From CAZWUK01 sp964636685 (GTDB lineage: Bacteria > Bacillota > Clostridia > Christensenellales > CAG-138): a stretch of 42,010 nucleotides of DNA. Below the pieces are notes generated by a model. It saw only the letters and a list, made by a program, of their open reading frames with translations. It searched no databases and was not told where the DNA came from. The position numbers were made by a program, and so were the translations under genes. Shown in pieces: positions 25,727-33,960 of the stretch; the stretch's first letter is position 1; every line of letters begins with the position of its first letter. The DNA is taken from the NCBI GenBank assembly GCA_964636685.1, contig CAZWUK010000007.1, forward strand, positions 1 through 42,010, in the 5' to 3' direction.

Positions 25727-25735
25727 AGTATAACA
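25727..25735 (-). promoter_or_regulatory. Possible extended -10 promoter for the LUD gene
   Basis: On the minus strand TGTTATACT forms an extended -10, about 24 bases before the gene start. No good -35 is visible. Confidence 0.4.
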
Positions 25736-25766
25736 TAGGTTAAAATATTCGTACAGACGGATCTTC

Positions 25767-25795
25767 TTGCAATTATGCTGCCGATACAGTATCAT
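25767..25795 (+). promoter_or_regulatory. SigA promoter for lepA-hemW
   Basis: TTGCAA (25767-25772) and TATCAT (25790-25795) are exactly 17 bases apart, 27 bases before the lepA start codon. Confidence 0.75.
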
Positions 25796-25822
25796 AGCAA
25801 TGTTAAAAATAGGAGGGATTGC

Positions 25823-27628
25823 ATGCCATACCCCGAAAAATTGATTCGAAATTTTTGTATCATTGCGCACATTGACCACGGCAAGTCCACGCTTGCCGAT
25901 CGTTTGATGGAGTTGACCGATACCGTTGCAGCACGCGATATGGAGGAGCAGCTTCTTGACTCGATGGATATTGAGCGGGAACGCGGCATCACAATCAAGG
26001 CGACTGCTGTGCGTATGTTTTATCACCATATTGATGGCGAGACGTATATGTTCAACCTCATTGATACGCCAGGACACGTTGATTTTACCTATGAGGTATC
26101 ACGGGCGTTGGCAGCTTGCGACGGCGCGATACTGGTGGTTGACGCTACGCAGGGAATTGAGGCGCAGACCCTAGCCAATGTTTACCTTGCTGTAGACAAC
26201 GGTCTTGAGGTCATGCCTGTTATCAATAAAATCGATCTGCCCAGCGCACAGCCTGAGTTTGTGGTCAAAGAAATCGAGGATGTAATCGGCATTCCCGCGG
26301 AAAATGCGCCACAGATTTCAGCGAAAAGCGGATTGAATGTTGAACAGGTGCTTTCACAGATTGTTGATTTGGTGCCCCCGCCGAACGGCGATTTGAATGC
26401 ACCGCTCAAGGCTTTGATTTTCGACTGTTACTACGATAATTACAAAGGCGCACTTTCCTATGTGCGCGTCGTAGACGGCGTGGTAAAGGCTGGAATGCGC
26501 ATCCGCTCGATGGCAACCGGAAACGAATTTGAAGTCACAGAGGTGGGCATATTTACACCTTCGCTTCGCGCAGCCGATGAGCTTTCGGCAGGTGAAGTTG
26601 GCTACATCTCCGCGTCGATCAAGAGCGTGGCGGAGACAAAGGTAGGCGATACGATCACCGATGCAGACCGTCCGGCAAAAGAAGCGCTGCCCGGCTATAA
26701 GCATGTCAACTCCATGGTTTTTTGCGGCATTTATCCGGCGGATGGCGGCGATTATGACAGTCTCCACGACGCGCTTGATAAACTGCTTCTCAATGACGCT
26801 TCTTTAACCTATGAGCAGGAGACCTCCAGTGCTCTTGGCTATGGATTCCGCTGTGGCTTCTTAGGATTACTGCACATGGAGATCATACAAGAACGGTTGG
26901 AGCGGGAATTTGATCTAAACCTTGTGACCACCGCGCCCAGCGTCATCTATAAGGTGCATACCACGGCCGGAGAAGATGTCATGATCGATAACCCTGCAAA
27001 TCTTCCGCCTGTCGGAACGATCGAATACATGGAAGAACCGATGGTGAAAGCCACAATCATGGCGCCTTCCGAATACGTTGGAACAATCATGGAGCTTTGC
27101 CAGGAAAAACGCGGTATTTTCGAAAATATGAATTATATTGAAGAAACACGCGTTAGTTTGCATTACATTTTGCCGTTGAACGAGATTATTTATGATTTTT
27201 TTGACCAATTGAAATCGAGAAGCCGAGGCTATGCTTCGTTTGATTATGAACTGTATGAATACATGCGCTCGGAGCTTGTCAAATTGGACTTTTTACTCAA
27301 CGGCGAATCTTGTGACGCGCTGTCGACGATCGTACACAAAGATCGCGCTTATGCCAAAGGACGCGCTGTTGCAGAAAAACTAAAAGATGTTATTCCACGT
27401 CAGCAGTTTGAGATTCCCGTCCAGGCCGCCATTGGTGGAAAGGTTATTGCGCGTGAAACAGTTAAAGCAGTCCGTAAGGATGTTCTTGCAAAATGCTACG
27501 GTGGCGATATTTCCAGAAAAAAGAAGCTGCTTGAGAAGCAGAAGGAAGGAAAGAAACGCATGCGACAGGTAGGCTCCGTGGAAGTTCCGAGCGACGCCTT
27601 CATGAGCGTACTGCGCATTAATGGATGA
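25823..27628 (+). CDS. lepA: Elongation factor 4 (LepA)
   Basis: LepA is a ribosome-associated GTPase that can back-translocate ribosomes and affects initiation and stress responses. The 601-residue protein has P-loop AHIDHGKST (15-23), switch II DTPGHVDF with the catalytic His present, and NKIDLP. The unique LepA C-terminal domain follows, with KMRQVGSVEVPSDAFMSVL near the end. The ATG at 25823-25825 has AGGAGG six bases upstream; an earlier in-frame ATG at 25775 falls inside the promoter and is rejected. Its TGA overlaps the hemW ATG by four bases. Confidence 0.98.
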   Translation: MPYPEKLIRNFCIIAHIDHGKSTLADRLMELTDTVAARDMEEQLLDSMDIERERGITIKATAVRMFYHHIDGETYMFNLIDTPGHVDFTYEVSRALAACDGAILVVDATQGIEAQTLANVYLAVDNGLEVMPVINKIDLPSAQPEFVVKEIEDVIGIPAENAPQISAKSGLNVEQVLSQIVDLVPPPNGDLNAPLKALIFDCYYDNYKGALSYVRVVDGVVKAGMRIRSMATGNEFEVTEVGIFTPSLRAADELSAGEVGYISASIKSVAETKVGDTITDADRPAKEALPGYKHVNSMVFCGIYPADGGDYDSLHDALDKLLLNDASLTYEQETSSALGYGFRCGFLGLLHMEIIQERLEREFDLNLVTTAPSVIYKVHTTAGEDVMIDNPANLPPVGTIEYMEEPMVKATIMAPSEYVGTIMELCQEKRGIFENMNYIEETRVSLHYILPLNEIIYDFFDQLKSRSRGYASFDYELYEYMRSELVKLDFLLNGESCDALSTIVHKDRAYAKGRAVAEKLKDVIPRQQFEIPVQAAIGGKVIARETVKAVRKDVLAKCYGGDISRKKKLLEKQKEGKKRMRQVGSVEVPSDAFMSVLRING

Positions 27629-28767
27629 CGGGCGTATATCTGCATATTCCCTATTGCATGAAAAAGTGCAGCTATTGCGACTTCACATCGTTTCCGGCAT
27701 GCGATGAGCTGGAGGACTACGTGAACGCACTTTGCAAGGAAATCCGATTAACAACAGCGGCTCTTTCGGAACCGGAAAAGATTGCAAGCGTCTTTTTAGG
27801 CGGCGGCACGCCATCCTTGCTTTCAGGGGAACAGCTCAAAAAAATACTGACAACCGTGCAAACCTGCTTTTTTGTTTTGCCGGGAGCCGAAATCAGCATG
27901 GAGTGTAATCCGGGTACTGCCGTAAAAGAAAAACTGACGGATTATCGAAATGCAGGCGTGAATCGTCTCTCTATCGGTTTGCAGTCCACAAGCGACCGAC
28001 TGCTTGCCGTTATCGGCCGAATTCATTTCGCAGGCGATTTTTTTAGAACATATTCCGATGCACGAGCATCTGGCTTTCAAAATATCAATATCGACGTCAT
28101 GCACGGACTGCCGGGTCAAACGCAGGACGACTATCTGGAAACGTTGCACGCTGTCACTGCAATCAAACCGGAACATATTTCGTCTTATGCTCTGATCCTA
28201 GAAGCAGGAACGCCGCTTTTTAATCGCGTAAAGGATGGCGCGTGTGCTCTGCCATCAGAAGACTGCACAGCGGATATGGAGGATGCCGGGTTTGCGTTGC
28301 TTGCAGAGAATGGCTATCTGCGATATGAGATCTCGAATTTTGCCCGTGACGGTTTCTTTTGTCGCCATAATATCAACTATTGGAAAAACGGTGAATACTA
28401 TGGATTTGGGTTGGCTGCGCACGGAGCGAAAACGGTCGGTGGGCAGTGGACTCGCTTTGAAAACGTAAAGGATCGCCAATCGTATTTTTCTATGGTGGCG
28501 CAAGGAAAACGCCCACTTTCTCGCATTCTGGAGATTCCCAAAACGGAGGAGATGTTTGAGACGGTTATGGTTGGACTGCGTATGATTGAGGGAATTAATC
28601 TTGCCGCATTTTCTGAACGGTTTCATGTTACCATTTATGATGCGTTTCCAGCAGCAACACGCACGCTAAGGGATTTGGGATGGCTGCGGGAATCATCGGA
28701 ACACTTTGCATTAAATGAGCGCGGTCTTGATGTGCAAAATCGTGCATTAGCCTTGTTTCTAAATTGA
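27625..28767 (+). CDS. hemW: Radical SAM heme chaperone HemW
   Basis: HemW is the HemN-like radical SAM protein that acts as a heme chaperone rather than as coproporphyrinogen oxidase. The 380-residue protein has CMKKCSYC with Cys11, 15 and 18 ligating the iron-sulfur cluster. It also has the GGGTPS motif, RLSIGLQS and the IDVMHGLPGQT segment. The C-terminal HemN_C domain is present. The ATG overlaps the lepA stop (ATGA). The lepA-hemW-hrcA order is common in Bacillota. No heme synthesis genes are in the window. Confidence 0.95.
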   Translation: MTGVYLHIPYCMKKCSYCDFTSFPACDELEDYVNALCKEIRLTTAALSEPEKIASVFLGGGTPSLLSGEQLKKILTTVQTCFFVLPGAEISMECNPGTAVKEKLTDYRNAGVNRLSIGLQSTSDRLLAVIGRIHFAGDFFRTYSDARASGFQNINIDVMHGLPGQTQDDYLETLHAVTAIKPEHISSYALILEAGTPLFNRVKDGACALPSEDCTADMEDAGFALLAENGYLRYEISNFARDGFFCRHNINYWKNGEYYGFGLAAHGAKTVGGQWTRFENVKDRQSYFSMVAQGKRPLSRILEIPKTEEMFETVMVGLRMIEGINLAAFSERFHVTIYDAFPAATRTLRDLGWLRESSEHFALNERGLDVQNRALALFLN

Positions 28768-28854
28768 TTTTCTCAGTTTAAGGCCTGCTTTTTCGATAAA
28801 AAACGGTCCATGAGGGAATTCACGGTATTGTCACATTTTTGCAACAGCGCTTGC

Positions 28855-28883
28855 TTGACATTATTGCGCAGGAGTGCTATTTT
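28855..28883 (+). promoter_or_regulatory. SigA promoter of the hrcA operon
   Basis: A perfect TTGACA (28855-28860) and TATTTT (28878-28883) are 17 bases apart with a TGC extended -10. The predicted start site falls just before the CIRCE operator. Confidence 0.88.
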
Positions 28884-28894
28884 TTTCATGTTGG

Positions 28895-28921
28895 TTAGCA
28901 CTCGATGAAACAGAGTGCTAA
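28895..28921 (+). promoter_or_regulatory. CIRCE operator (HrcA binding site)
   Basis: TTAGCACTC, nine bases, GAGTGCTAA: an exact match to the CIRCE consensus, placed at the start of the hrcA-grpE-dnaK-dnaJ transcript and upstream of the hrcA ribosome binding site. HrcA is the known repressor for this site. Confidence 0.98.
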
Positions 28922-28946
28922 CAAAGAATCAGACGGGAGGTGCGGT

Positions 28947-29987
28947 ATGGAACTTGACGGTCGAAAGATGCGAATTCTTAAAGCGATCATCGACGAGTAT
29001 GTGCTTTCAGCCGCACCCGTTGGTTCGCGATCGATCAGCCGCTTGAACGGGTTCAACCTGTCCAGCGCAACGATTCGCAACGAGATGGCGGATCTTGAAG
29101 AGCTGGGGTATTTGGAACAGCCGCACACCTCGGCAGGAAGGATTCCATCCGACAAAGCCTACCGGCTGTATGTCAACAGTATCATGAATCGAGCGCAACT
29201 GTCGCAGGATGAGATCGGCGTAATCAAAGCGCACTTTAATCATAAGATTGATGAGATTGAATCCATTATGAAGCAGACGGCGCATGCCCTTTCCAGCGCT
29301 ACACAGTATACGGCTATGGTGTTGCCCCCAATGCTGAACAACGACTGCTTGCAGCATATCCAGTTGGTTCCTTTACGGGAGGGACGTGCGCTGATTGTAC
29401 TGGTAACAGATACCGGCTTTGCAAAAGACGCGGTGATTCGTATCCCGGAAAACATGACGTCGGAAGAACTGGAGAGTATCAGCCATATCCTGACCGACCG
29501 TTTTAAGAATTGCCGCCTGGAAACGGTTGGCGAGCGGATTATCAACGAGATGGGGCAGGAGATGGCGCAGCGGCGCGATTTTCTTGCAAACATAGTTGAG
29601 GCAATCGATCGAAAGCTTTCACCGGAAGCACACAATGTTGAGCTTTCCGGAACGACTAATCTGCTGCATTATCCAGAATACAACGACGTCAACAAGGCAA
29701 AGACGTTCCTTGCAACGATAGAGGGGCGGGACACGCTCTACAATATGTTGAAGCGTGCCAGCAAGGTTGAGTTTTCTGTCACGATCGGATCCGAAAACGA
29801 GCTTGCCCCGCTACAGGATTGCAGTATTGTAACAGCAACGTATCGAGTGGGAGATACGCCCATGGGATCATTCGGGATCATCGGCCCGACCCGTATGAAT
29901 TACGGCAAGGTGCTGTCGGTATTTGATTATATGACGAGAAGCCTCAACGAGATTCTCACGAATTTGATAGAGGAGGATAAGCGCTAA
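28947..29987 (+). CDS. hrcA: Heat-inducible transcription repressor HrcA
   Basis: HrcA represses class I heat-shock genes by binding CIRCE and is kept active by GroEL. The 346-residue protein has an N-terminal winged helix (about 1-70), with MELDGRKMRILKAIIDEY and the GSRSISR / SSATIRNEMADLEELGYL helices. The HrcA sensor domain follows. The ATG at 28947-28949 has GGGAGGT four to five bases upstream; an ATG further up overlaps the operator and is rejected. It is autoregulated by the CIRCE 26 bases upstream and ends one base before grpE. Confidence 0.97.
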   Translation: MELDGRKMRILKAIIDEYVLSAAPVGSRSISRLNGFNLSSATIRNEMADLEELGYLEQPHTSAGRIPSDKAYRLYVNSIMNRAQLSQDEIGVIKAHFNHKIDEIESIMKQTAHALSSATQYTAMVLPPMLNNDCLQHIQLVPLREGRALIVLVTDTGFAKDAVIRIPENMTSEELESISHILTDRFKNCRLETVGERIINEMGQEMAQRRDFLANIVEAIDRKLSPEAHNVELSGTTNLLHYPEYNDVNKAKTFLATIEGRDTLYNMLKRASKVEFSVTIGSENELAPLQDCSIVTATYRVGDTPMGSFGIIGPTRMNYGKVLSVFDYMTRSLNEILTNLIEEDKR

Positions 29988-29988
29988 A

Positions 29989-30627
29989 GTGTCGAAGAAG
30001 AATAAGACGGAGCAGAATACCGTCGAAGAAAAGCAGGCGAAGAAGGAACCGGGGGTTCAGCCGGAAACGCAGACTGTACCTGAAGTGGTGGAAGAAACGG
30101 ATATTCCGCAGGACACAGCTGAGAAAGTGCAACAACAGGAAGCGACGTCTATTACAATGACCGCAGAAGAATTTCAGGCAGCAAAGGAGCATATTGCAAA
30201 GCTCCAGAAGGAACGGGACGATACCGTAGTCCTGCTGCAACGCAATCAAGCGGATTTTGATAATTTTCGTCGCAGAAACGCAACTGTTCGCACAGAAAGC
30301 TTAGAGGAAGGCAAGCTGGACTGTATTACGCAGCTCTTGCCAGTACTGGATAATTTTGATCGTGCATTGGAACAGGATGCGTCTTCTGACGATGGAGCAT
30401 GGCGAGATGGCGTTCGCATGGTATATAGACAGCTTATGGAGGTCTTGCAGAAGATGGGCGTAAGCCAGATCGAGGATACCGGAAAGTTTGATCCGAATTT
30501 TCATAATGCAGTGATGCAGGAAAAAACGGAAGGTAAGGAATCCGGCGAAATCGTTGCCGTGTTCCAGAAAGGATATCAGGTAAAAGACCGCATTATTCGC
30601 CATACGATGGTGAAGGTTGCGGAATAA
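29989..30627 (+). CDS. grpE: Nucleotide exchange factor GrpE
   Basis: GrpE releases ADP from DnaK and works in the DnaK-DnaJ refolding cycle. The 212-residue protein has an acidic, disordered N-terminus, a long coiled-coil region (about 50-105) with KLQKERDDTVVLLQRNQADFDNF split around it, and a C-terminal beta domain. That domain ends in GYQVKDRIIRHTMVKVAE, the family end motif. The start is GTG at 29989, with AGGAGG 12 bases upstream overlapping the end of hrcA. Confidence 0.96.
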   Translation: MSKKNKTEQNTVEEKQAKKEPGVQPETQTVPEVVEETDIPQDTAEKVQQQEATSITMTAEEFQAAKEHIAKLQKERDDTVVLLQRNQADFDNFRRRNATVRTESLEEGKLDCITQLLPVLDNFDRALEQDASSDDGAWRDGVRMVYRQLMEVLQKMGVSQIEDTGKFDPNFHNAVMQEKTEGKESGEIVAVFQKGYQVKDRIIRHTMVKVAE

Positions 30628-30665
30628 ATAAATCAGTTTGAGACAATGAGCAGGAGGATATAATT

Positions 30666-32519
30666 ATGGGTAAAATTATTGGTATCGATTTAGGAACAAC
30701 AAATTCTTGTGTGGCGATTTTGGAAGGCGGACAGCCGGTCGTCATTCCGAACTCTGAGGGTGGGCGTACAACGCCTTCCGTAGTGGCGTTTAAAGACGGG
30801 GAACGTCTTGTGGGCACCATTGCAAAACGTCAGGCAATCACCAATCCGGATCGTACGATTTCTTCCATCAAACGCGACATGGGTTCTTCTCGCAAGGTCG
30901 TAATTGACGGCAAGGACTATACACCGCAGGAAATCTCTGCTATGATTTTGCAGCGGTTGAAACAGGACGCCGAGAGCTATCTCGGTGAAACCGTTACACA
31001 GGCGGTTATTACCGTTCCGGCTTATTTCACGGATAGCCAACGCCAGGCAACTAAAGACGCCGGTCGCATCGCTGGTTTGGAAGTGCTGCGTATCATCAAT
31101 GAGCCGACTGCAGCCTCCCTTGCATATGGCATGGATAAAGAAACGAACCAGAAGATTTTGGTCTATGATCTTGGCGGCGGCACGTTTGACGTTTCCATTC
31201 TGGAGATCGGCGACGGCGTATTTGAAGTACTTGCTACTGCCGGCAACAACCGTTTGGGCGGCGACGATTTTGATAAGCGCGTGATGGACTACATCATGGC
31301 AGATTTCAAGAAGACAAGCGGCATTGATCTTTCCAATGATAAAATGGCAATGCAGCGTTTGAAGGAAGCGGCGGAAAAAGCAAAAATTGATCTCTCCGGC
31401 GTAGCGCAGACCAATGTCAACCTGCCGTTTATCACAATGGATGCCTCTGGCCCGAAGCACTTGGAAATGACGATCACGAGAGCAAAGTTCAATGAACTGA
31501 TCTCGGATCTCATCGATAAAACACGCGAATGCGTGCAGAAGGCGCTGAGCGATGCACAGTTGACGACGGCGCAGATCGATAAAGTGATTCTTGTAGGTGG
31601 TTCTTCGCGCATTCCCGCTGTGCAGGAGATGGTGAAGAAGATCACCGGAAAAGAGCCCTTCAAGGGGATTAACCCCGATGAATGCGTTGCCATTGGCGCG
31701 GCGATTCAGGGCGGCGTTCTTGGCGGCGAGGTAAAGGATATCCTGCTGTTGGACGTTACGCCGCTCTCCCTCGGTATCGAGACAGTCGGCGGTGTATTCA
31801 CTCGCTTAATCGATCGCAACACGACAATTCCGACGAAGAAGAGCCAGATTTTCTCTACCGCGGCGGATGGCCAGACCAGTGTTGAAGTTCATGTGCTGCA
31901 AGGCGAACGTGAGATGGCACAATACAACAAAACTCTCGGACGTTTCCAGCTCTCCGGGATCGCGCCCGCACCACGTGGAATGCCGCAGATCGAGGTTTCC
32001 TTCGACATCGACGCCAACGGCATCGTGCACGTATCCGCGAAGGATCTCGGTACCGGCAACCAACAGCAGGTAACTATTACCGCATCCTCAAACCTCAGCG
32101 AGGACGAGATTAAGCGAGCAGTCAACGATGCGGAGAAGTTCGCGGATGAAGATAAGAAACGCAAGGACGAAGTAGAGATTCGCAATCATGCAGACCAGCT
32201 CGTTTATACGACAGAAAAGTCGTTGAAGGAAATGGGCGATAAAATTGCTGCTTCCGATAAGGAGAATATTGAGAAGGCTGTGGCCGATCTCAAAAAGACA
32301 CTGGAAGGCAGCGATAATGAAATGATAAAAACCGCGACAGAGCATTTGACGCAGATAAGCTATGACGCCTTTGGTAAGGTTTATCAACAGGCTGCGCAGG
32401 AACAACAGGCTGCGCAGGGCGATGCGAATCACGGCGCTGGTGCGGATCAATCATCTCAGCAAGGCGATGATACTGTGGTCGATGCGGACTACGAAGTCGT
32501 TGATGACGACAACAAGTAA
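30666..32519 (+). CDS. dnaK: Chaperone protein DnaK (Hsp70)
   Basis: DnaK binds exposed hydrophobic segments and refolds proteins using ATP. The 617-residue protein starts IGIDLGTTNSCVA and has the signature motifs YDLGGGTFDVS and VILVGGSSRIPAV. The ELLQGERE-like substrate-domain region reads VLQGEREMA here. The C-terminal tail is glutamine- and acid-rich and contains an internal 18-base tandem repeat, then ends EVVDDDNK, a typical DnaK tail. AGGAGG precedes the ATG. It belongs to the CIRCE operon. Confidence 0.99.
   Translation: MGKIIGIDLGTTNSCVAILEGGQPVVIPNSEGGRTTPSVVAFKDGERLVGTIAKRQAITNPDRTISSIKRDMGSSRKVVIDGKDYTPQEISAMILQRLKQDAESYLGETVTQAVITVPAYFTDSQRQATKDAGRIAGLEVLRIINEPTAASLAYGMDKETNQKILVYDLGGGTFDVSILEIGDGVFEVLATAGNNRLGGDDFDKRVMDYIMADFKKTSGIDLSNDKMAMQRLKEAAEKAKIDLSGVAQTNVNLPFITMDASGPKHLEMTITRAKFNELISDLIDKTRECVQKALSDAQLTTAQIDKVILVGGSSRIPAVQEMVKKITGKEPFKGINPDECVAIGAAIQGGVLGGEVKDILLLDVTPLSLGIETVGGVFTRLIDRNTTIPTKKSQIFSTAADGQTSVEVHVLQGEREMAQYNKTLGRFQLSGIAPAPRGMPQIEVSFDIDANGIVHVSAKDLGTGNQQQVTITASSNLSEDEIKRAVNDAEKFADEDKKRKDEVEIRNHADQLVYTTEKSLKEMGDKIAASDKENIEKAVADLKKTLEGSDNEMIKTATEHLTQISYDAFGKVYQQAAQEQQAAQGDANHGAGADQSSQQGDDTVVDADYEVVDDDNK
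32385..32418 (+). repeat. 18-base tandem repeat in the dnaK tail
   Basis: CAACAGGCTGCGCAGG occurs at 32385-32400 and again at 32403-32418. It encodes the repeated QQAAQ part of the disordered DnaK tail, a slippage-prone low-complexity site. Confidence 0.85.
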
Positions 32520-32538
32520 GATAAGATCTTTAAATGTC

Positions 32539-32573
32539 CATGGAGGCGCATAGAGCAAATATGCGCCTCCATG
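32539..32573 (+). other. Perfect hairpin in the dnaK-dnaJ intergenic region
   Basis: A 14-base perfect inverted repeat (32539-32552 and 32560-32573, core GGAGGCGCAT) has a seven-base loop. No T run follows, so it is not a standard terminator. It may stabilise the upstream mRNA, be a processing site, or lower dnaJ expression relative to dnaK. Confidence 0.7.
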
Positions 32574-32599
32574 TTCAATAGGATGGCGAGGTAAGGATT

Positions 32600-33766
32600 T
32601 TGGCGGAAAAAAGAGATTACTATGAGGTGTTGGGCGTTCAAAAGGGCGCAACCGACGCTGAAATTAAAAGCGCTTTTCGCAAACGCGCAAAGCAATGTCA
32701 TCCCGATCTTTATCCTGGGAACAAGGAGAAAGAGGCGGAATTTAAGGAGTTAAACGAAGCGGCGGAAGTCCTTTCCGATCCGGATAAACGCGCAAAATAC
32801 GATCAATTCGGTCATGCCGCGTTCGATCAGGCAGCGGGTGGCGGAAATCCGTTCGCCGGCGGAAACCCCTTCGGCGGTGGCTTTGGCGGGTTCTCCGATA
32901 TTATCGATCAGATGTTTGGCGGCGGTTTTTCGCAAGGCGGAAGTAGAAGCAACGGACCGGTTCCCGAAAACGATCTGCGCTATAATATGACTCTCACTTT
33001 CGAAGAAGCGGCTTTTGGCGTAAAACGCGAGATATTGATTCCTCGCGAGGAGGAATGTGCGGCCTGTGGAGGTTCGGGCGCCAAACCCGGCACGCAGCCT
33101 GTACGTTGCTCAACCTGCAACGGAACCGGACAAGTTCGCACGCAGCAAAATACCATTTTGGGATCATTTACGTCAACACGCCCCTGCAGCGCGTGCCGCG
33201 GTACGGGAAAGATTATCAAGGAACCGTGCGCAGACTGCCATGGTTCCGGACGGATGCGAAAGAACAAACGAATCGTAGTCAATGTGCCGGCCGGTATTGA
33301 CAATGGACAGACGATCAGTATGCGCGGCGAAGGGGAAGCGGGGGTAAAGGGCGGTCCCAGAGGCGATCTCTACATCTCCATTACCGTTCGACCGCATAGG
33401 ATATTCCGGCGGAAGGGCTACGATGTCTTCATGGATCTGCCCATTCCGTTTACAACCGCGGCTTTGGGCGGTGAGATTATTGTGCCAACGCTCAAGGAGA
33501 ACGTGAAATATGCTGTTCCGGCGGGTACGCAGTCTGGCGCAACATTTCGTCTGCGAGAACAGGGGATCCAACGCTTGAATGCAGCGGGACGTGGGGATCT
33601 TCTCATCACGGTTACGATTGACGTGCCCAAGCGCCTATCCGATGAACAGAGAACTATTTTGGAGCAATTTGATTCGACGCTCCCAGACAGCGGAGCAAAA
33701 GCATCGCCCAAAAAGAGCGGGATTTTCAACAAGCGCCGTGGCGGCATATCTGATGATGAAAGATAA
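32600..33766 (+). CDS. dnaJ: Chaperone protein DnaJ (type I Hsp40)
   Basis: DnaJ delivers clients to DnaK and stimulates its ATPase. The 388-residue protein has the J-domain with HPD (in QCHPDLYPG), a Gly/Phe-rich linker, and four zinc-finger repeats of the CxxCxGxG type: CAACGGSG, CSTCNGTG, CSACRGTG and CADCHGSG. The C-terminal substrate domain follows. The start is TTG at 32600, with GAGG about eight bases upstream and the usual KRDYYEVLGV directly after it. It is the last gene of the operon. The prmA gene often found next is absent here. Confidence 0.97.
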   Translation: MAEKRDYYEVLGVQKGATDAEIKSAFRKRAKQCHPDLYPGNKEKEAEFKELNEAAEVLSDPDKRAKYDQFGHAAFDQAAGGGNPFAGGNPFGGGFGGFSDIIDQMFGGGFSQGGSRSNGPVPENDLRYNMTLTFEEAAFGVKREILIPREEECAACGGSGAKPGTQPVRCSTCNGTGQVRTQQNTILGSFTSTRPCSACRGTGKIIKEPCADCHGSGRMRKNKRIVVNVPAGIDNGQTISMRGEGEAGVKGGPRGDLYISITVRPHRIFRRKGYDVFMDLPIPFTTAALGGEIIVPTLKENVKYAVPAGTQSGATFRLREQGIQRLNAAGRGDLLITVTIDVPKRLSDEQRTILEQFDSTLPDSGAKASPKKSGIFNKRRGGISDDER

Positions 33767-33793
33767 TGCACGCGCACTGTCGTGCAAAAGGTA

Positions 33794-33851
33794 ATGTAGC
33801 GAGGTCATCCGCTTCTTTGCAGATGGCCTCGCTACATCTTTCGCGTTTTTT
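33794..33851 (+). terminator. Terminator of the hrcA-grpE-dnaK-dnaJ operon
   Basis: A long stem with perfect outer arms ATGTAGCGAGG (33794-33804) and CCTCGCTACAT (33827-33837) is extended inward by a second imperfect helix. A run of six T follows at 33846-33851. Confidence 0.87.
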
Positions 33852-33871
33852 GATTTTGAAGCACCGGAGGT

Positions 33872-33957
33872 GTGTTTCTAAAGTCTGCCAGATGAAATTA
33901 TGCGTCATCGGTTTGCATTGAGGCGTGAAATTGCCGCCTGCGTGATTTTAGAAACAC
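33872..33957 (+). repeat. Inverted-repeat-bounded intergenic element with internal hairpins
   Basis: The outer arms 33872-33885 (GTGTTTCTAAAGTC) and 33944-33957 (GATTTTAGAAACAC) pair over 14 positions, with one G-T wobble in plus-strand RNA. Inside are two smaller inverted repeats: GATGA (33891-33895) with TCATC (33905-33909), and AGGCG (33921-33925) with CGCCT (33935-33939). No reading frame with a start signal fits. It lies between the dnaJ terminator and the stop codon of the minus-strand membrane gene. It could be a structured RNA, a 3' end element of the minus-strand gene, or a small terminal-inverted-repeat element. Confidence 0.6.
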
Positions 33958-33960
33958 GCT

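Noticed and set aside
25056..25733. 225-codon plus-strand frame over the LUD gene
   Set aside because: The minus-strand LUD frame has a GGAGGT site and clear family motifs; this one starts within a terminator.
30690..31460. 256-codon minus-strand frame antisense to dnaK
   Set aside because: Common artefact over dnaK genes; no promoter, start signal or domain.
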